DNA of 33,953 nt from an uncultured Roseibium sp. (GTDB lineage: Bacteria; Pseudomonadota; Alphaproteobacteria; Rhizobiales; Stappiaceae): assembly GCF_947499295.1 (NCBI RefSeq), contig NZ_CANMNP010000028.1, positions 1 to 33,953 of the forward strand. The letters are read 5' to 3'. How positions within the stretch are numbered: the first letter of the stretch is position 1; every line of letters starts with the position of its first letter. This document shows, piece after piece, positions 8,495-15,000 of the stretch. The notes beneath the pieces were generated by a model. The model searched no databases. It was not told the origin of the DNA and was given only the letters and a program-made list of their open reading frames with translations. The position numbers were made by a program, and so were the translations under genes.

Positions 8495-9132
8495 ATGCAC
8501 ATATCGAAACTGCAGCTGGTCAATTATCGAAACTTCGCCCGCGCAACGGTGAAGTTCGAAAAGGCGTCAACACGATCATCGGCGAGAACGGCTCGGGCAA
8601 GACGAATCTGTTCCGTGCGATACGGCTGTTGCTCGATGACAATCTGCTGCGCATGGCACACCGTCTCGACGAACGCGACTTTCATCGCGGCATTGGCGAG
8701 TGGCGCGGTCACTGGGTAATCATCAGCCTCGAATTCACCGATGTCTCGCAGGATGAAACGATCCAATCGTTGTTTCTGCATGGCGCCGGCAACATCACCG
8801 GCGCGACCGTCGACCGGGCGACCTATAATCTGATCTTTCGCCCGAAGGCTGCAATCCGCCAGAAGCTGGGCGAGCTTGCTGCCGGCGATCATGCTGGTCT
8901 GGCGGCGCTGCGCGCCGAGATCAGTCTGGCGGACTACGAAACGATCTTCACCGGCAAAAGCAGCGCCGATTTCTGCGACCCCAATTTCTATCGCTCGCTT
9001 GTCGGCGACTTTGACGCCGTCAACTTTCCCTCCGAGCTTACGCCACCGGAAATCGGGGGAATCGTCCCCGGTATGTTCTCGATCGCCCGGGAGATCGGCT
9101 TCACCTTCGTCCAGGCCCTCCGCGACGTTGTT
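8495..9132 (+). pseudogene. OLD-family ATP-dependent nuclease, frameshifted and 3'-truncated
   Basis: The start at 8495 gives MHISKLQLVNYRNFARATVKF, the standard beginning of OLD/RecF-like ABC ATPases. After EK, near base 8560, the reading shifts by one base: the other frame continues GVNTIIGENGSGKTNLFRAIRLLLDD with a perfect Walker A (GENGSGKT). Loss of one G in the GAAAAGGCG stretch explains this. The open frame continues as far as FTFVQALRDVV and is then replaced by the transposon end at 9133, so the signature, Walker B and TOPRIM nuclease domain are missing. The intact gene would be a DNA-end-processing nuclease, often part of phage defence. Non-functional as it stands. Confidence 0.8.
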
Positions 9133-9199
9133 GGGGTCAGAACAAGATTTGCTCCCGTAGACACGCTAAGGGCGAACGGATTGTGAACACATCCTGTCC
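9133..9199 (+). repeat. Left terminal repeat of a Tn3-type element
   Basis: Begins GGGGTCAGAACAAGATTT and is nearly identical for 57 bases to the reverse complement of 10755-10811. The first 67 bases also match 11870-11937 closely, ending in AACACATCCTGTCC. A GGGGTC start is typical of Tn3-family ends. The insertion interrupts the OLD-like gene. The five flanking bases are TTGTT, whereas the bases outside the right end are ATCAA, so there is no target-site duplication. Confidence 0.8.
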
Positions 9200-9318
9200 A
9201 AGGCCAAGGGCTATGGCCAGAAAAAGCTTGCAAGGAGTCATGGTCATTCAATCACCTCCGGGTCGGCGCGGTAGTCGGTGACGACAAATCCGAGCGGGTT
9301 GATCAAGCGATTGCGACA
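9200..9318 (-). pseudogene. virB8/virB9 junction remnant (type IV secretion)
   Basis: Minus-strand residues from 9318 read NRLINPLGFVVTDYRADPEV and stop at 9244. This matches the C-terminal end of VirB8-family inner-membrane proteins (NPLGF-x-VT-x-YR-x-DPE). The stop overlaps an ATG at 9247 (ATGA) that opens a new frame, MTMTPCKLFLAIALGLG, a signal-peptide-like start as expected for virB9, which follows virB8 in secretion operons. Both genes are cut: virB8 at the TTGCGACACTACC repeat near 9311-9323, virB9 at the transposon end near 9200. The match is by eye from a short stretch. Confidence 0.5.
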
Positions 9319-10443
9319 CTACCCCGGTCAAATGGGTGTCAACTCTCATACGGTGTGCGCCGCGACACCGTGACAAAGGCGTGAAATTGCTTCGAATTTC
9401 CTTGCATTTCCGACGCAATCCACCTTTGCTCTTTTTGCTTGCATTGCAACATTACACACTTATACGTTATCCACGAGAGTGCGGGTCCACAGCCCCCTCT
9501 CGTGAGTGACAACTCCCCGGAGACAGTGACCTACCATCTCAACCTTATCCGGGATTTTCGCTGTCACTGCCTGTAAAGCTGCTTTGGCAAATCCTTATCA
9601 GTGCCGCAGTGGTCCCTTACCCACAATCGGGAACGAAAAATGGCTGTATTTTCAAGCGTAATAGATACCATTGACGGATCATCAGACCTGGCCCAAGCAG
9701 AGAGAGAGGCATTAGAAGCTCTCAATGGATTGGCGGAGACCAAAAAGGATCTCTTTGCTAGTGACATAAAATTACTCTTACTGGATGCTGGAACCGGTCC
9801 AGACTTGTCTATCCCTATTTCCAGTATAATAGCCAGCGAAGGTCAGTCGCTTGCTTATTCATCAGACAACGCTGGGAGTATTCCGGACGTAATCGAAAAA
9901 ACCATTAGTACCTTTCTCGATGGTCACGTAGACGATGTAATTTCAGGCATATTTGAAGCGCTAAGCAAAGCCCTGCAAACCTTTTTGGGTGCGGCCGAGG
10001 GGCGTGAATCTCAAATTGATCAGTATTACGTTTATGCCACCGAATTTGCAATTTACCGAGTAGATTTTATGGCTTGGGCATACTTTATTTCAGCCGAATC
10101 TTTAAAGACAAAAATCCAACAAGCCACAGCTTTTGGTTATGTTCGTTCCATTGTGGATATAGATGAAATACAGTGGATCGACTTTGTGGGAATTTATGGT
10201 GACCAATTAGAAAACATCGGTCTTGATCAAGAACAAATAAACGCTGCTAGGCAAAAGATACAAGATACGTGGAACTACCTAAAGGGTGAGAGTGGTGGTG
10301 ATCTCGCATCTGCCGACGCTAAACCTACTTCTTATGCCGACATAAAAGCGCGATACGCTCTACCCGGCGTGACGCGCCATAGAATATAGAATGCAACAAC
10401 GCCCAATGCACCGGTGAAGGTTGTCGTTTTGGTAGTGTCGCAA
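9311..10443. mobile_element. AT-rich insert bounded by 13-bp inverted repeats
   Basis: TTGCGACACTACC at 9311-9323 is repeated in inverse at 10431-10443. The virB8 remnant ends at the left copy and the tnpA remnant starts about 35 bases beyond the right copy, so the repeats mark the limits of an insertion inside an older element. The insert contains the orphan gene 9640-10389 and a 317-bp leader with a hairpin (CACGAGAG 9471-9478, CTCTCGTG 9495-9502). No transposase is encoded inside and no direct flanking duplication is visible. It could be a non-autonomous element or the debris of recombination. Confidence 0.4.
9640..10389 (+). CDS. Orphan AT-rich cargo protein, function unknown
   Basis: A 249-residue acidic soluble protein that I do not recognise. 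The start at 9640 (MAVFSSVIDT) follows GGGAACG; an upstream in-frame GTG-type start at 9601 is less likely. It is mainly predicted helix, with aromatic-rich middle segments (QYYVYATEFAIYRVDFMAWAYF, residues ~127-150) and no Cys, signal peptide or clear membrane segment. Its base composition is much richer in AT than the neighbouring plasmid genes, and it sits between 13-bp inverted repeats inside a Tn3-type element, so it was probably acquired separately. Being a lone gene on a small mobile unit would suit a defence or toxin role, but nothing in the sequence shows that. Confidence 0.7.
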   Translation: MAVFSSVIDTIDGSSDLAQAEREALEALNGLAETKKDLFASDIKLLLLDAGTGPDLSIPISSIIASEGQSLAYSSDNAGSIPDVIEKTISTFLDGHVDDVISGIFEALSKALQTFLGAAEGRESQIDQYYVYATEFAIYRVDFMAWAYFISAESLKTKIQQATAFGYVRSIVDIDEIQWIDFVGIYGDQLENIGLDQEQINAARQKIQDTWNYLKGESGGDLASADAKPTSYADIKARYALPGVTRHRI

Positions 10444-10475
10444 ATTTTTCTTGATGTGAGACCAATGACTTTGTC

Positions 10476-10754
10476 TTGACACAGTTATCCTACGACAGTC
10501 AGGCGTTCCGGGCTTCCGGGCTCAACCTGGTAGTCAGTGCCATCGTGCATTGGAATACCGTTTATCTCAGCCGGGCTGTCGCTCATCTGCGCCAGCAGGG
10601 CCAAAACATTCCCGACGACGTGCTGAAACATATCTCACCGCTCAGTTGGGAACATATCAATTTGACCGGCATTTATTCCTGGGACACGGAACAGCAGATA
10701 CCTGAGGGCTTCCGGTCGTTGCGAAGCCTGGGTCGGATCCTCCGGGCTGCATGA
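10476..10754 (+). pseudogene. Tn3-family transposase C-terminal remnant
   Basis: The frame encodes SYDSQAFRASGLNLVVSAIV, then WNTVYLSRAVAHLR and LSPLSWEHINLTGIYSW. This is the conserved extreme C-terminus of Tn3-family DDE transposases (ASGLNLVVAAIVLWNTVYL and HINLTGDYVW in typical members). Only about 90 of roughly 1000 residues remain. The stop lies 57 bases before the outer end of the right terminal repeat, the normal Tn3 arrangement, so this end is an authentic original transposon end. The N-terminal part has been lost at the junction near 10476. Confidence 0.88.
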
Positions 10755-10811
10755 TGTTCACAATCCGTTCGCCCTTAGCGTGTCTACGAGAACAAATCTT
10801 GTTCTGACCCC
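10755..10811 (-). repeat. Right terminal repeat of the Tn3-type element
   Basis: Read on the minus strand it begins GGGGTCAGAACAAGATTT and matches 9133-9189 over 57 bases with very few differences (TTGTTCTCG here against TTGCTCCCG). Together with 9133-9199 it bounds a 1.68-kb unit. It abuts a chemotaxis-receptor fragment on its right. Confidence 0.85.
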
Positions 10812-10903
10812 ATCAAGGCGGATATCTCAGACACTTGCTTCCCGATTTCCTCGGTTGCCCTGGATGTCTGTGTGGCCAGTTCCTTTGCCTTTTTGGGGTC
10901 CAT
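10784..10903 (-). pseudogene. Methyl-accepting chemotaxis protein fragment fused to the transposon end
   Basis: Minus-strand frame from an ATG at 10903 reads KAKELATQTSRATEEIGKQV then SEISAL. This is the heptad-repeat pattern of the cytoplasmic coiled-coil signalling domain of chemotaxis receptors. It then runs into the terminal repeat (MGSEQDLFS) and stops. Only about 30 residues of receptor sequence remain, with no membrane or hairpin-tip region. It shows that the transposon end interrupted a receptor gene, here or at its previous location. Confidence 0.6.
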
Positions 10904-10951
10904 ACACATCCACCACATCAAGTGCGGCTGAGTACCAAACCTCAATAAGGA

Positions 10952-10975
10952 ACCACCCCCGAATTCGGGGGTGGT
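10952..10975. terminator. Perfect 24-bp palindrome, terminator-like
   Basis: ACCACCCCCGAA at 10952-10963 pairs with the following twelve bases with no mismatch. CTTTAC follows on the plus strand. The stem is very stable and the T-run is weak. It may stop rightward transcription leaving the transposon remnant. Confidence 0.45.
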
Positions 10976-11440
10976 CTTTACCGGGAGGAGGGGGTCACTC
11001 CCTTGATGGACCGGGGGAGGAAGCGTTCAGGTCCAGGACGGGGGTATGGAGAGTGTACTCCCGGAATTTGTGATCTTTTTCATTCAGTGGTGCTCCAGCT
11101 TGTCAAAGCCGGGAGCACCGCGTTCAATATAGTCAAAGTATTGTTTTTCGTTCAAAATTGATTGCATTGGCAATGGTTGTAGGGTGCGGGAAGAAATCGG
11201 CGAAATTCTGAATTTTTATAGGAATTCCTTTGGAGTTCTGTTTTCAATTTTGTGATCGCATTGATCAAACTCCTGATTATTCGAAATATCCTGCTTTTCC
11301 CGGGTCAGGGAAAACTTGTGTTTGGATACGATCCTACGGGACTGCACTGTTCGGGTCTGTTCCGGCTGGGGGCAGACCCCTGAGTGCGGAAGCCGGAGCT
11401 TCAATCCCGGACCTGACCAAAGGCCAAAGGAAACCCTGTA
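10976..11440. other. Non-coding stretch with one further hairpin
   Basis: No convincing gene is seen. A hairpin GGTGCTCC/GGAGCACC lies at 11089-11119 with a 15-base loop. An AT-rich patch (11120-11300) precedes the small gene at 11441. An open frame from 11230 runs into that gene but has no ribosome site or composition support. Confidence 0.4.
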
Positions 11441-11742
11441 TGCAGGCGCAAAACAACGTCACTCAAATGGAACGCCCAGAGGTCAACGCCGCAAGGACAA
11501 TCCTCAGCGCACTCAATCTCATCTTGAGCAAAAACGGACAGAAAAACGTCTCAAAACAGCAGATCGCAAACGAACTGCTCCCCGGACATGTCTCGCTGCG
11601 AAGCTGGTTCCACTACCTCATCGATGAGGCAAACCCTCAGGACCCAAACACACCCTTGAGGCAAGAAATCTGGAAGGCCCTCGGCTTCTCGGAAAAACAG
11701 TTCGAAAGAGGATGTAACATCGCAATCTCAATCGTCGCGTGA
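11441..11742 (+). CDS. Hypothetical 100-residue helical protein
   Basis: Start at 11441 (MQAQNNVTQMERPEV) with AAGGA about nine bases upstream. The sequence is basic and Gln/Asn-rich at its N-terminus. The middle, NVSKQQIANELLPGHVSLRSW, could be a small DNA-binding helix-turn-helix, and LRQEIWKALGFSEKQFERG resembles helices of phage-type regulators. I cannot assign a family. It lies between two Tn3-type ends, so it is flanking or cargo DNA of the mosaic. The pattern is plausible but unproven. Confidence 0.5.
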
Positions 11743-11869
11743 AACAACACGACCACACAGGGCAAGAACAGTGCCAAAATCCCCGCCAAGATCAAAAGCA
11801 GGTTTCAACCTGGTCGAACGCGCTTGAGAGAATATCTTTCGCCTCAACCGGTAACGGACCGGCAAAGTT

Positions 11870-12098
11870 GGGGTCAGAACAAGATCTGTTCTCGTAGACC
11901 CGCTAAGATAGAACGAATGTTGAACACATCCTGTCCAGAAATGGTGTTCGAAATAAAATATGTGTCCAAAAAGCTAATTTGGTAGTTTATGGACAGGTGG
12001 TTTGACCCTGTACGCAATTGACCGTTTTCATACATGCCACAGAATCTAAAAGGAAAATTCCTTAGCGTATATTTTGGAACAAATCTTGTTCTGACCCC
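11870..12098. mobile_element. 229-bp miniature element with Tn3-type ends
   Basis: Starts GGGGTCAGAACAAGAT at 11870 and ends with the inverse at 12098. The left arm matches the left arm at 9133 over about 67 bases; the right arm matches only its first ~23 bases, apart from a shared ACGCTAAG. The interior is non-coding and AT-rich. Left flank AAGTT and right flank ATCAA do not match, so no target duplication is present. It looks like a MITE-sized deletion derivative mobilised in trans, or a recombination product of two larger elements. Its right end truncates the Fic remnant. Confidence 0.65.
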
Positions 12099-12345
12099 AT
12101 CAACGGGCTTTTCGGATCGTGGGTCGTCTCGATGGAGGCCTCGATCATGCGTGCCTTGGTGATGACGGATAAATCCACCTCGCGGCCATAGTGCTGACCG
12201 AGCATCGTAATGAAGGCTTCCTGGGCGCGGCCATTTCCTTCCCGAAAGGGATGAACGTAGTTGAGTTCCGAAAGCGCCAGGGCCGTCCTTCTGGCAAATT
12301 CTTCCGGGGCGGCCTGGACCTTCTCTGAAGGGAATTCAGGACTTT
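12062..12345 (-). pseudogene. Fic-domain AMPylase (VbhT/Fic toxin) remnant
   Basis: Leftward frame reads PEEFARRTALALSELNYV, then HPFREGNGRAQEAF, then LGQHYGREVDLSVI and ARMIEASIETTHDPKSPL. It then enters the miniature element and stops at 12062. HPFREGNGR is the Fic active-site signature, with the catalytic His present. The usual last Arg of HxFx[DE]GNGRxxR is Glu here (GRAQE). The N-terminal ~60 residues of a Fic protein are missing: the frame only begins at the end of the antitoxin gene. So it is deleted at both ends. Intact relatives transfer AMP to host targets such as gyrase subunits. Confidence 0.85.
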
Positions 12346-12542
12346 TGAAAGCGGGCCATCATCTCGGCGCGGTGCTCTTCAATCGTTATGTCTCCGGCAA
12401 CATAGCGAGCGTTGGCGTTTTCCAGAACCGGATCATGAACATAGCCCTGCCGTTTGTTGGCCGCAGTGGCTTGTTCCATGGCTCTGCGGCGCTGTTCCAC
12501 GGCTTCCGGGGAACGGTCCGGACGGGAGGAATGAACGTTCAT
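12336..12542 (-). CDS. VbhA-like antitoxin of a Fic toxin, inhibitory motif degenerate
   Basis: A 68-residue protein; start 12542 chosen because GGAGA lies seven bases upstream (the in-frame start at 12581 has none). The RRRAMEQATAANKRQGYVHD segment followed by RYVAGDITIEEHRAEMMAR matches the small helical VbhA antitoxins, which block Fic proteins by placing a Glu in the ATP pocket through an (S/T)xxxE(G/N) motif. Aligned from memory with Bartonella VbhA (SQRLEG), this protein reads ANKRQG, so both the Ser and the inhibitory Glu are changed. It lies upstream of the Fic remnant in the same orientation, as in vbhAT. Confidence 0.75.
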   Translation of the reverse strand: MNVHSSRPDRSPEAVEQRRRAMEQATAANKRQGYVHDPVLENANARYVAGDITIEEHRAEMMARFQKS

Positions 12543-12764
12543 GGGTAGTCTCCAAACCACGGACTTTGCAACTGACGCCATAGAGAGCCTGAACCAGGAA
12601 TAGTTCCTAACTCTCTAACCTATAATAGCATTTCTGGCTGTCGAAGGCGACCGCAGAGCGTGTTTGCGTTCACTCACCGAAAGTCCGAGCTTGCACGCGA
12701 GCGATTGGCAATGCTTATCCCGGATCTCATCCTATAACGCGGATATGGCAATCAAGACTTCCAT
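12543..12764. other. Intergenic DNA without recognised features
   Basis: About 220 bases between the VbhA-like gene and the VapC toxin gene, both leftward. It should contain the promoter of the VbhA-like gene. No clear terminator or repeat is seen. Confidence 0.3.
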
Positions 12765-13172
12765 TCAAACGAATGGATCGACAAGTTGCACGCCCGTCGG
12801 TTCAAAGTCGGACGCGTTCCCGGTAACGACCCATCCGTTACGGGTCAAAGCCTGAGCAGCAATCATCAGATCAGCGCCGTTGTGACCAATTCTCGCGGAG
12901 AGTTCACCCCAACATAGGGCATCCGATGCGGTAAACTCCAACAACCGGTCGCCAAACATCAAAACCGTCCGGTCCAACCACTGACGAAGATCCTTGGCAA
13001 AATCCATATTCCGCCGTTCCTGAAGCCGGATTCCTCTTTCAATTTCGCCAAGCGTGACAACGCTCACATAGAGCGTTTCCTCCGGCTTATCCGACAACCA
13101 GGCAGCGACCTTGGGCGCTCTTTCTGCACGCCTTGCTGCAGAAATCACGTTTGTATCCAGCACATAGATCAA
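12765..13172 (-). CDS. PIN-domain ribonuclease toxin, VapC/FitB-type
   Basis: A 135-residue PIN-domain endoribonuclease expected to cleave RNA and arrest growth unless bound by its antitoxin. Acidic metal-binding residues are in the normal places: Asp in VLDTN (residue 6), Glu in LGEIERGI (near 43), Asp in GADLMIAAQA (near 100), and a late Asp in TGNASDFEPTG, with the family ending VQLVDPF. The start is TTG at 13172, overlapping the antitoxin stop by 4 bases; this gives the family-typical MIYVLDTNV and implies translational coupling. Second gene of the antitoxin-toxin operon. Confidence 0.93.
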   Translation of the reverse strand: MIYVLDTNVISAARRAERAPKVAAWLSDKPEETLYVSVVTLGEIERGIRLQERRNMDFAKDLRQWLDRTVLMFGDRLLEFTASDALCWGELSARIGHNGADLMIAAQALTRNGWVVTGNASDFEPTGVQLVDPFV

Positions 13173-13411
13173 AAATCGACATCCCGAGGCGTCACCTTTG
13201 ATCGCTCAAAGCCCTCTCCCGGGAAGCTGAGGACATGGTCTGCAAAGCTCTCGCGCCGCCCTTTCGCTTCTCTGAGAAGCCGGTGGTACTCTTCCGCGGA
13301 AATAACGACGACGGCTGGTTTACCTCTGCGGGACACTTCCTGCGGCCGGCCAGCCATTGCGGCCTCAACCACCGCGCTGAACCTGTTCTTTGCATCTTGA
13401 AGCGTGATCAT
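13169..13411 (-). CDS. Phd/YefM-type antitoxin of the VapC-like toxin
   Basis: An 80-residue protein with the Phd/YefM DNA-binding N-terminus: ITLQDAKNRFSAVVEAAMAG, then EVSRRGKPAVVVISAEEYHRL. The C-terminal ~25 residues (FADHVLSFPGEGFERSKV) form the toxin-binding tail. It neutralises the PIN toxin and usually represses its own operon with it. GAGGG lies close before the ATG. The perfect operator-like palindrome at 13430-13445 is just upstream. Confidence 0.93.
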   Translation of the reverse strand: MITLQDAKNRFSAVVEAAMAGRPQEVSRRGKPAVVVISAEEYHRLLREAKGRRESFADHVLSFPGEGFERSKVTPRDVDF

Positions 13412-13429
13412 CTCGCCCTCACGAATTGG

Positions 13430-13445
13430 CTAGCTACCTAGCTAG
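13430..13445. promoter_or_regulatory. Operator palindrome for the phd-vapC operon
   Basis: CTAGCTA-CC-TAGCTAG is a perfect 7+2+7 palindrome, 19 bases upstream of the antitoxin start. Phd/YefM antitoxins bind such palindromes overlapping their promoter, so this is the likely autoregulatory site. Confidence 0.7.
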
Positions 13446-13525
13446 ATAGCATTTTCTTCATCAATTTCCAAGTTTATCGTGTGGTCAGCGCAAGTTTTCG
13501 CCGCCCGGTCCGAGCGTCCACCGCC

Positions 13526-14782
13526 TCACACCAGCCCATGCAGGGATTTGTGGAGGTGGAGTTTGCCCTCCCCTGCCCTGTCAATCATTGCGCGGAAATA
13601 CCCGCCAGGCGAGGCAATCTGCTCCGGATCCCGCAGCGCCTTCTCGGCGACAACCACAAGGCAGGCCGCGGCCAGATATCGGCCTTGCCGCTCGACAGCG
13701 AGCTGATATCCGGCTGGACTTAGGCCGATCAGCAGGCGCAACTGTTCAGCAGTTCCACAAAGGGCTGGCCAACTGTTCAAGTTGATCCCGGTTTCTGCCT
13801 GTACCGATGAACATGCCGACTGGATGAGCCCTATGGAAACGCCATCCAGGTTGGTTTCGGGAAATTTGCTTCCCACTCCCCTTCCCGCTTGCGATTTCGG
13901 TCGTTGTGTTTCCGAGCGCCCGCCGCGAGGCTCTTTTTCAAGAGCCATTTCAACGGCGGAGCCGTTGTCAGAAGAAAATTCAGTGTCTTGCTCGTTAGAG
14001 CAAGTCCGCTGAGGATTACTTCCAGGAGAGTCGGTTGGGGTTGTATTAGATAAAGGGCTGACATCAATGTCACCCGCGGATGACATTTCATCCTTTATTT
14101 CCAACGAGTGTGTGTCATGCAGAGCCAGAATTTCCGTGTAGATCGTTTCCAGGATCCCCGCCTTTTCCACGACAGTCAGTTCATCCCGGTTCACAACTGA
14201 ATGGGCCCGTGCTGCAAAGCCGTGAAACTCCGCAGGCTCCAATTCGACCATGTCGGCGATCGCCCGTGAAAAGCGCGTGACGGCCCGCTTGGCTTCCTGC
14301 TCTGCCTTAATCCGGCGCTGGAACGCATCCGCCTGAGCCTTGAAGGCTTCCAGGTTGAAGCATGCAGGCGTGAAGTCGAGCCCGTAGGCCTGCGCGAAAT
14401 CTCCGTCTGAACCGCGGTACATATAACGGCGCCCAGTCGGGCTGTCCCGATAGGCAAGCACTCCGGCTTCGACGAGCTTCTTCAGGCAGCGGGTGACGGT
14501 GCGCGTGGTGCGTCGTGTATATTCGGCAAGCCGTTGGTTGGAGATTGCCACCACCGGCCGTTTCCCTGCCTGGAAGTCATCCGCCTGGACGAGGCCCAGG
14601 AGAATATCCAGGACATGGTAGGCTGTACCATCAATACCGAGCGCCGGCGCGACGCGTTTCAGAACCAGGGAGATTTCCTTCTTGGTGACCTTCGGCCGAT
14701 CCTCCTGGGACGCCAGATGCGCGCTCGCAAGGATCCCGGCAGACACCTTGCGAAAACTCGCAATCTGCTGAGACGAAGACAT
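13526..14782 (-). CDS. repC: Replication initiator RepC
   Basis: RepC starts replication of repABC plasmids and, in studied cases, the origin lies inside its own coding sequence. 418 residues, the usual length. The start at 14782 has a near-perfect AAAGGAGG five bases upstream. The N-terminal domain has winged-helix features (QRLAEYTRRTTRTVTRCLKKL, about residues 83-105, then GRRYMYRGSDGDFAQAYGLDF). A Ser/Asn-rich linker lies near residues 240-300 and a helical C-terminal domain ends DRAGEGKLHLHKSLHGLV. It is the last gene of repA-repB-repC, separated from repB by the antisense-RNA region that controls it. Confidence 0.96.
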   Translation of the reverse strand: MSSSQQIASFRKVSAGILASAHLASQEDRPKVTKKEISLVLKRVAPALGIDGTAYHVLDILLGLVQADDFQAGKRPVVAISNQRLAEYTRRTTRTVTRCLKKLVEAGVLAYRDSPTGRRYMYRGSDGDFAQAYGLDFTPACFNLEAFKAQADAFQRRIKAEQEAKRAVTRFSRAIADMVELEPAEFHGFAARAHSVVNRDELTVVEKAGILETIYTEILALHDTHSLEIKDEMSSAGDIDVSPLSNTTPTDSPGSNPQRTCSNEQDTEFSSDNGSAVEMALEKEPRGGRSETQRPKSQAGRGVGSKFPETNLDGVSIGLIQSACSSVQAETGINLNSWPALCGTAEQLRLLIGLSPAGYQLAVERQGRYLAAACLVVVAEKALRDPEQIASPGGYFRAMIDRAGEGKLHLHKSLHGLV

Positions 14783-14889
14783 AAGTCCTCCTTTGCCGGA
14801 AGCATATAAACGCGACCGGGCACTGAATTTTCAGATGCGAGACAAGCCGGAAGACGCAAGAAACCGTGCTCTGCCGCGAGACAGAACTT

Positions 14890-14918
14890 GCTTTGCACTG
14901 CGAGTGATTCTAGAATCA
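14890..14918 (+). promoter_or_regulatory. Promoter of the repC-controlling antisense RNA
   Basis: TTGCTT (14890-14895), 17-base spacer, TAGAAT (14913-14918) on the plus strand, i.e. antisense to repABC. It is the best sigma-70-like match in the repB-repC gap. Confidence 0.65.
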
Positions 14919-14924
14919 GAGCTG

Positions 14925-14992
14925 CTAGACCGAGATTATAGGCACTCGTGCTTATCTCAACGAGGACCCGCCCACGTGGCGGGTTCTTTGTT
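14925..14992 (+). ncRNA. Countertranscribed RNA (incA-type) between repB and repC
   Basis: Placed by the promoter at 14890-14918 and the intrinsic terminator stem ACCCGCC (14966-14972)/GGCGGGT (14978-14984) followed by TTCTTTGTTT. The predicted transcript is about 65 bases, antisense to the repB-repC leader. In repABC plasmids such an RNA lowers repC expression and sets incompatibility and copy number. Position, direction and size all agree with the family; no experimental evidence is available from sequence alone. Confidence 0.75.
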
Positions 14993-14993
14993 T
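14966..14993 (+). terminator. Terminator of the antisense RNA
   Basis: Seven-base perfect GC stem with a CACGT loop and a T-rich tail on the plus strand (14985-14993). Confidence 0.75.
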
Positions 14994-15000
14994 CATGGCA

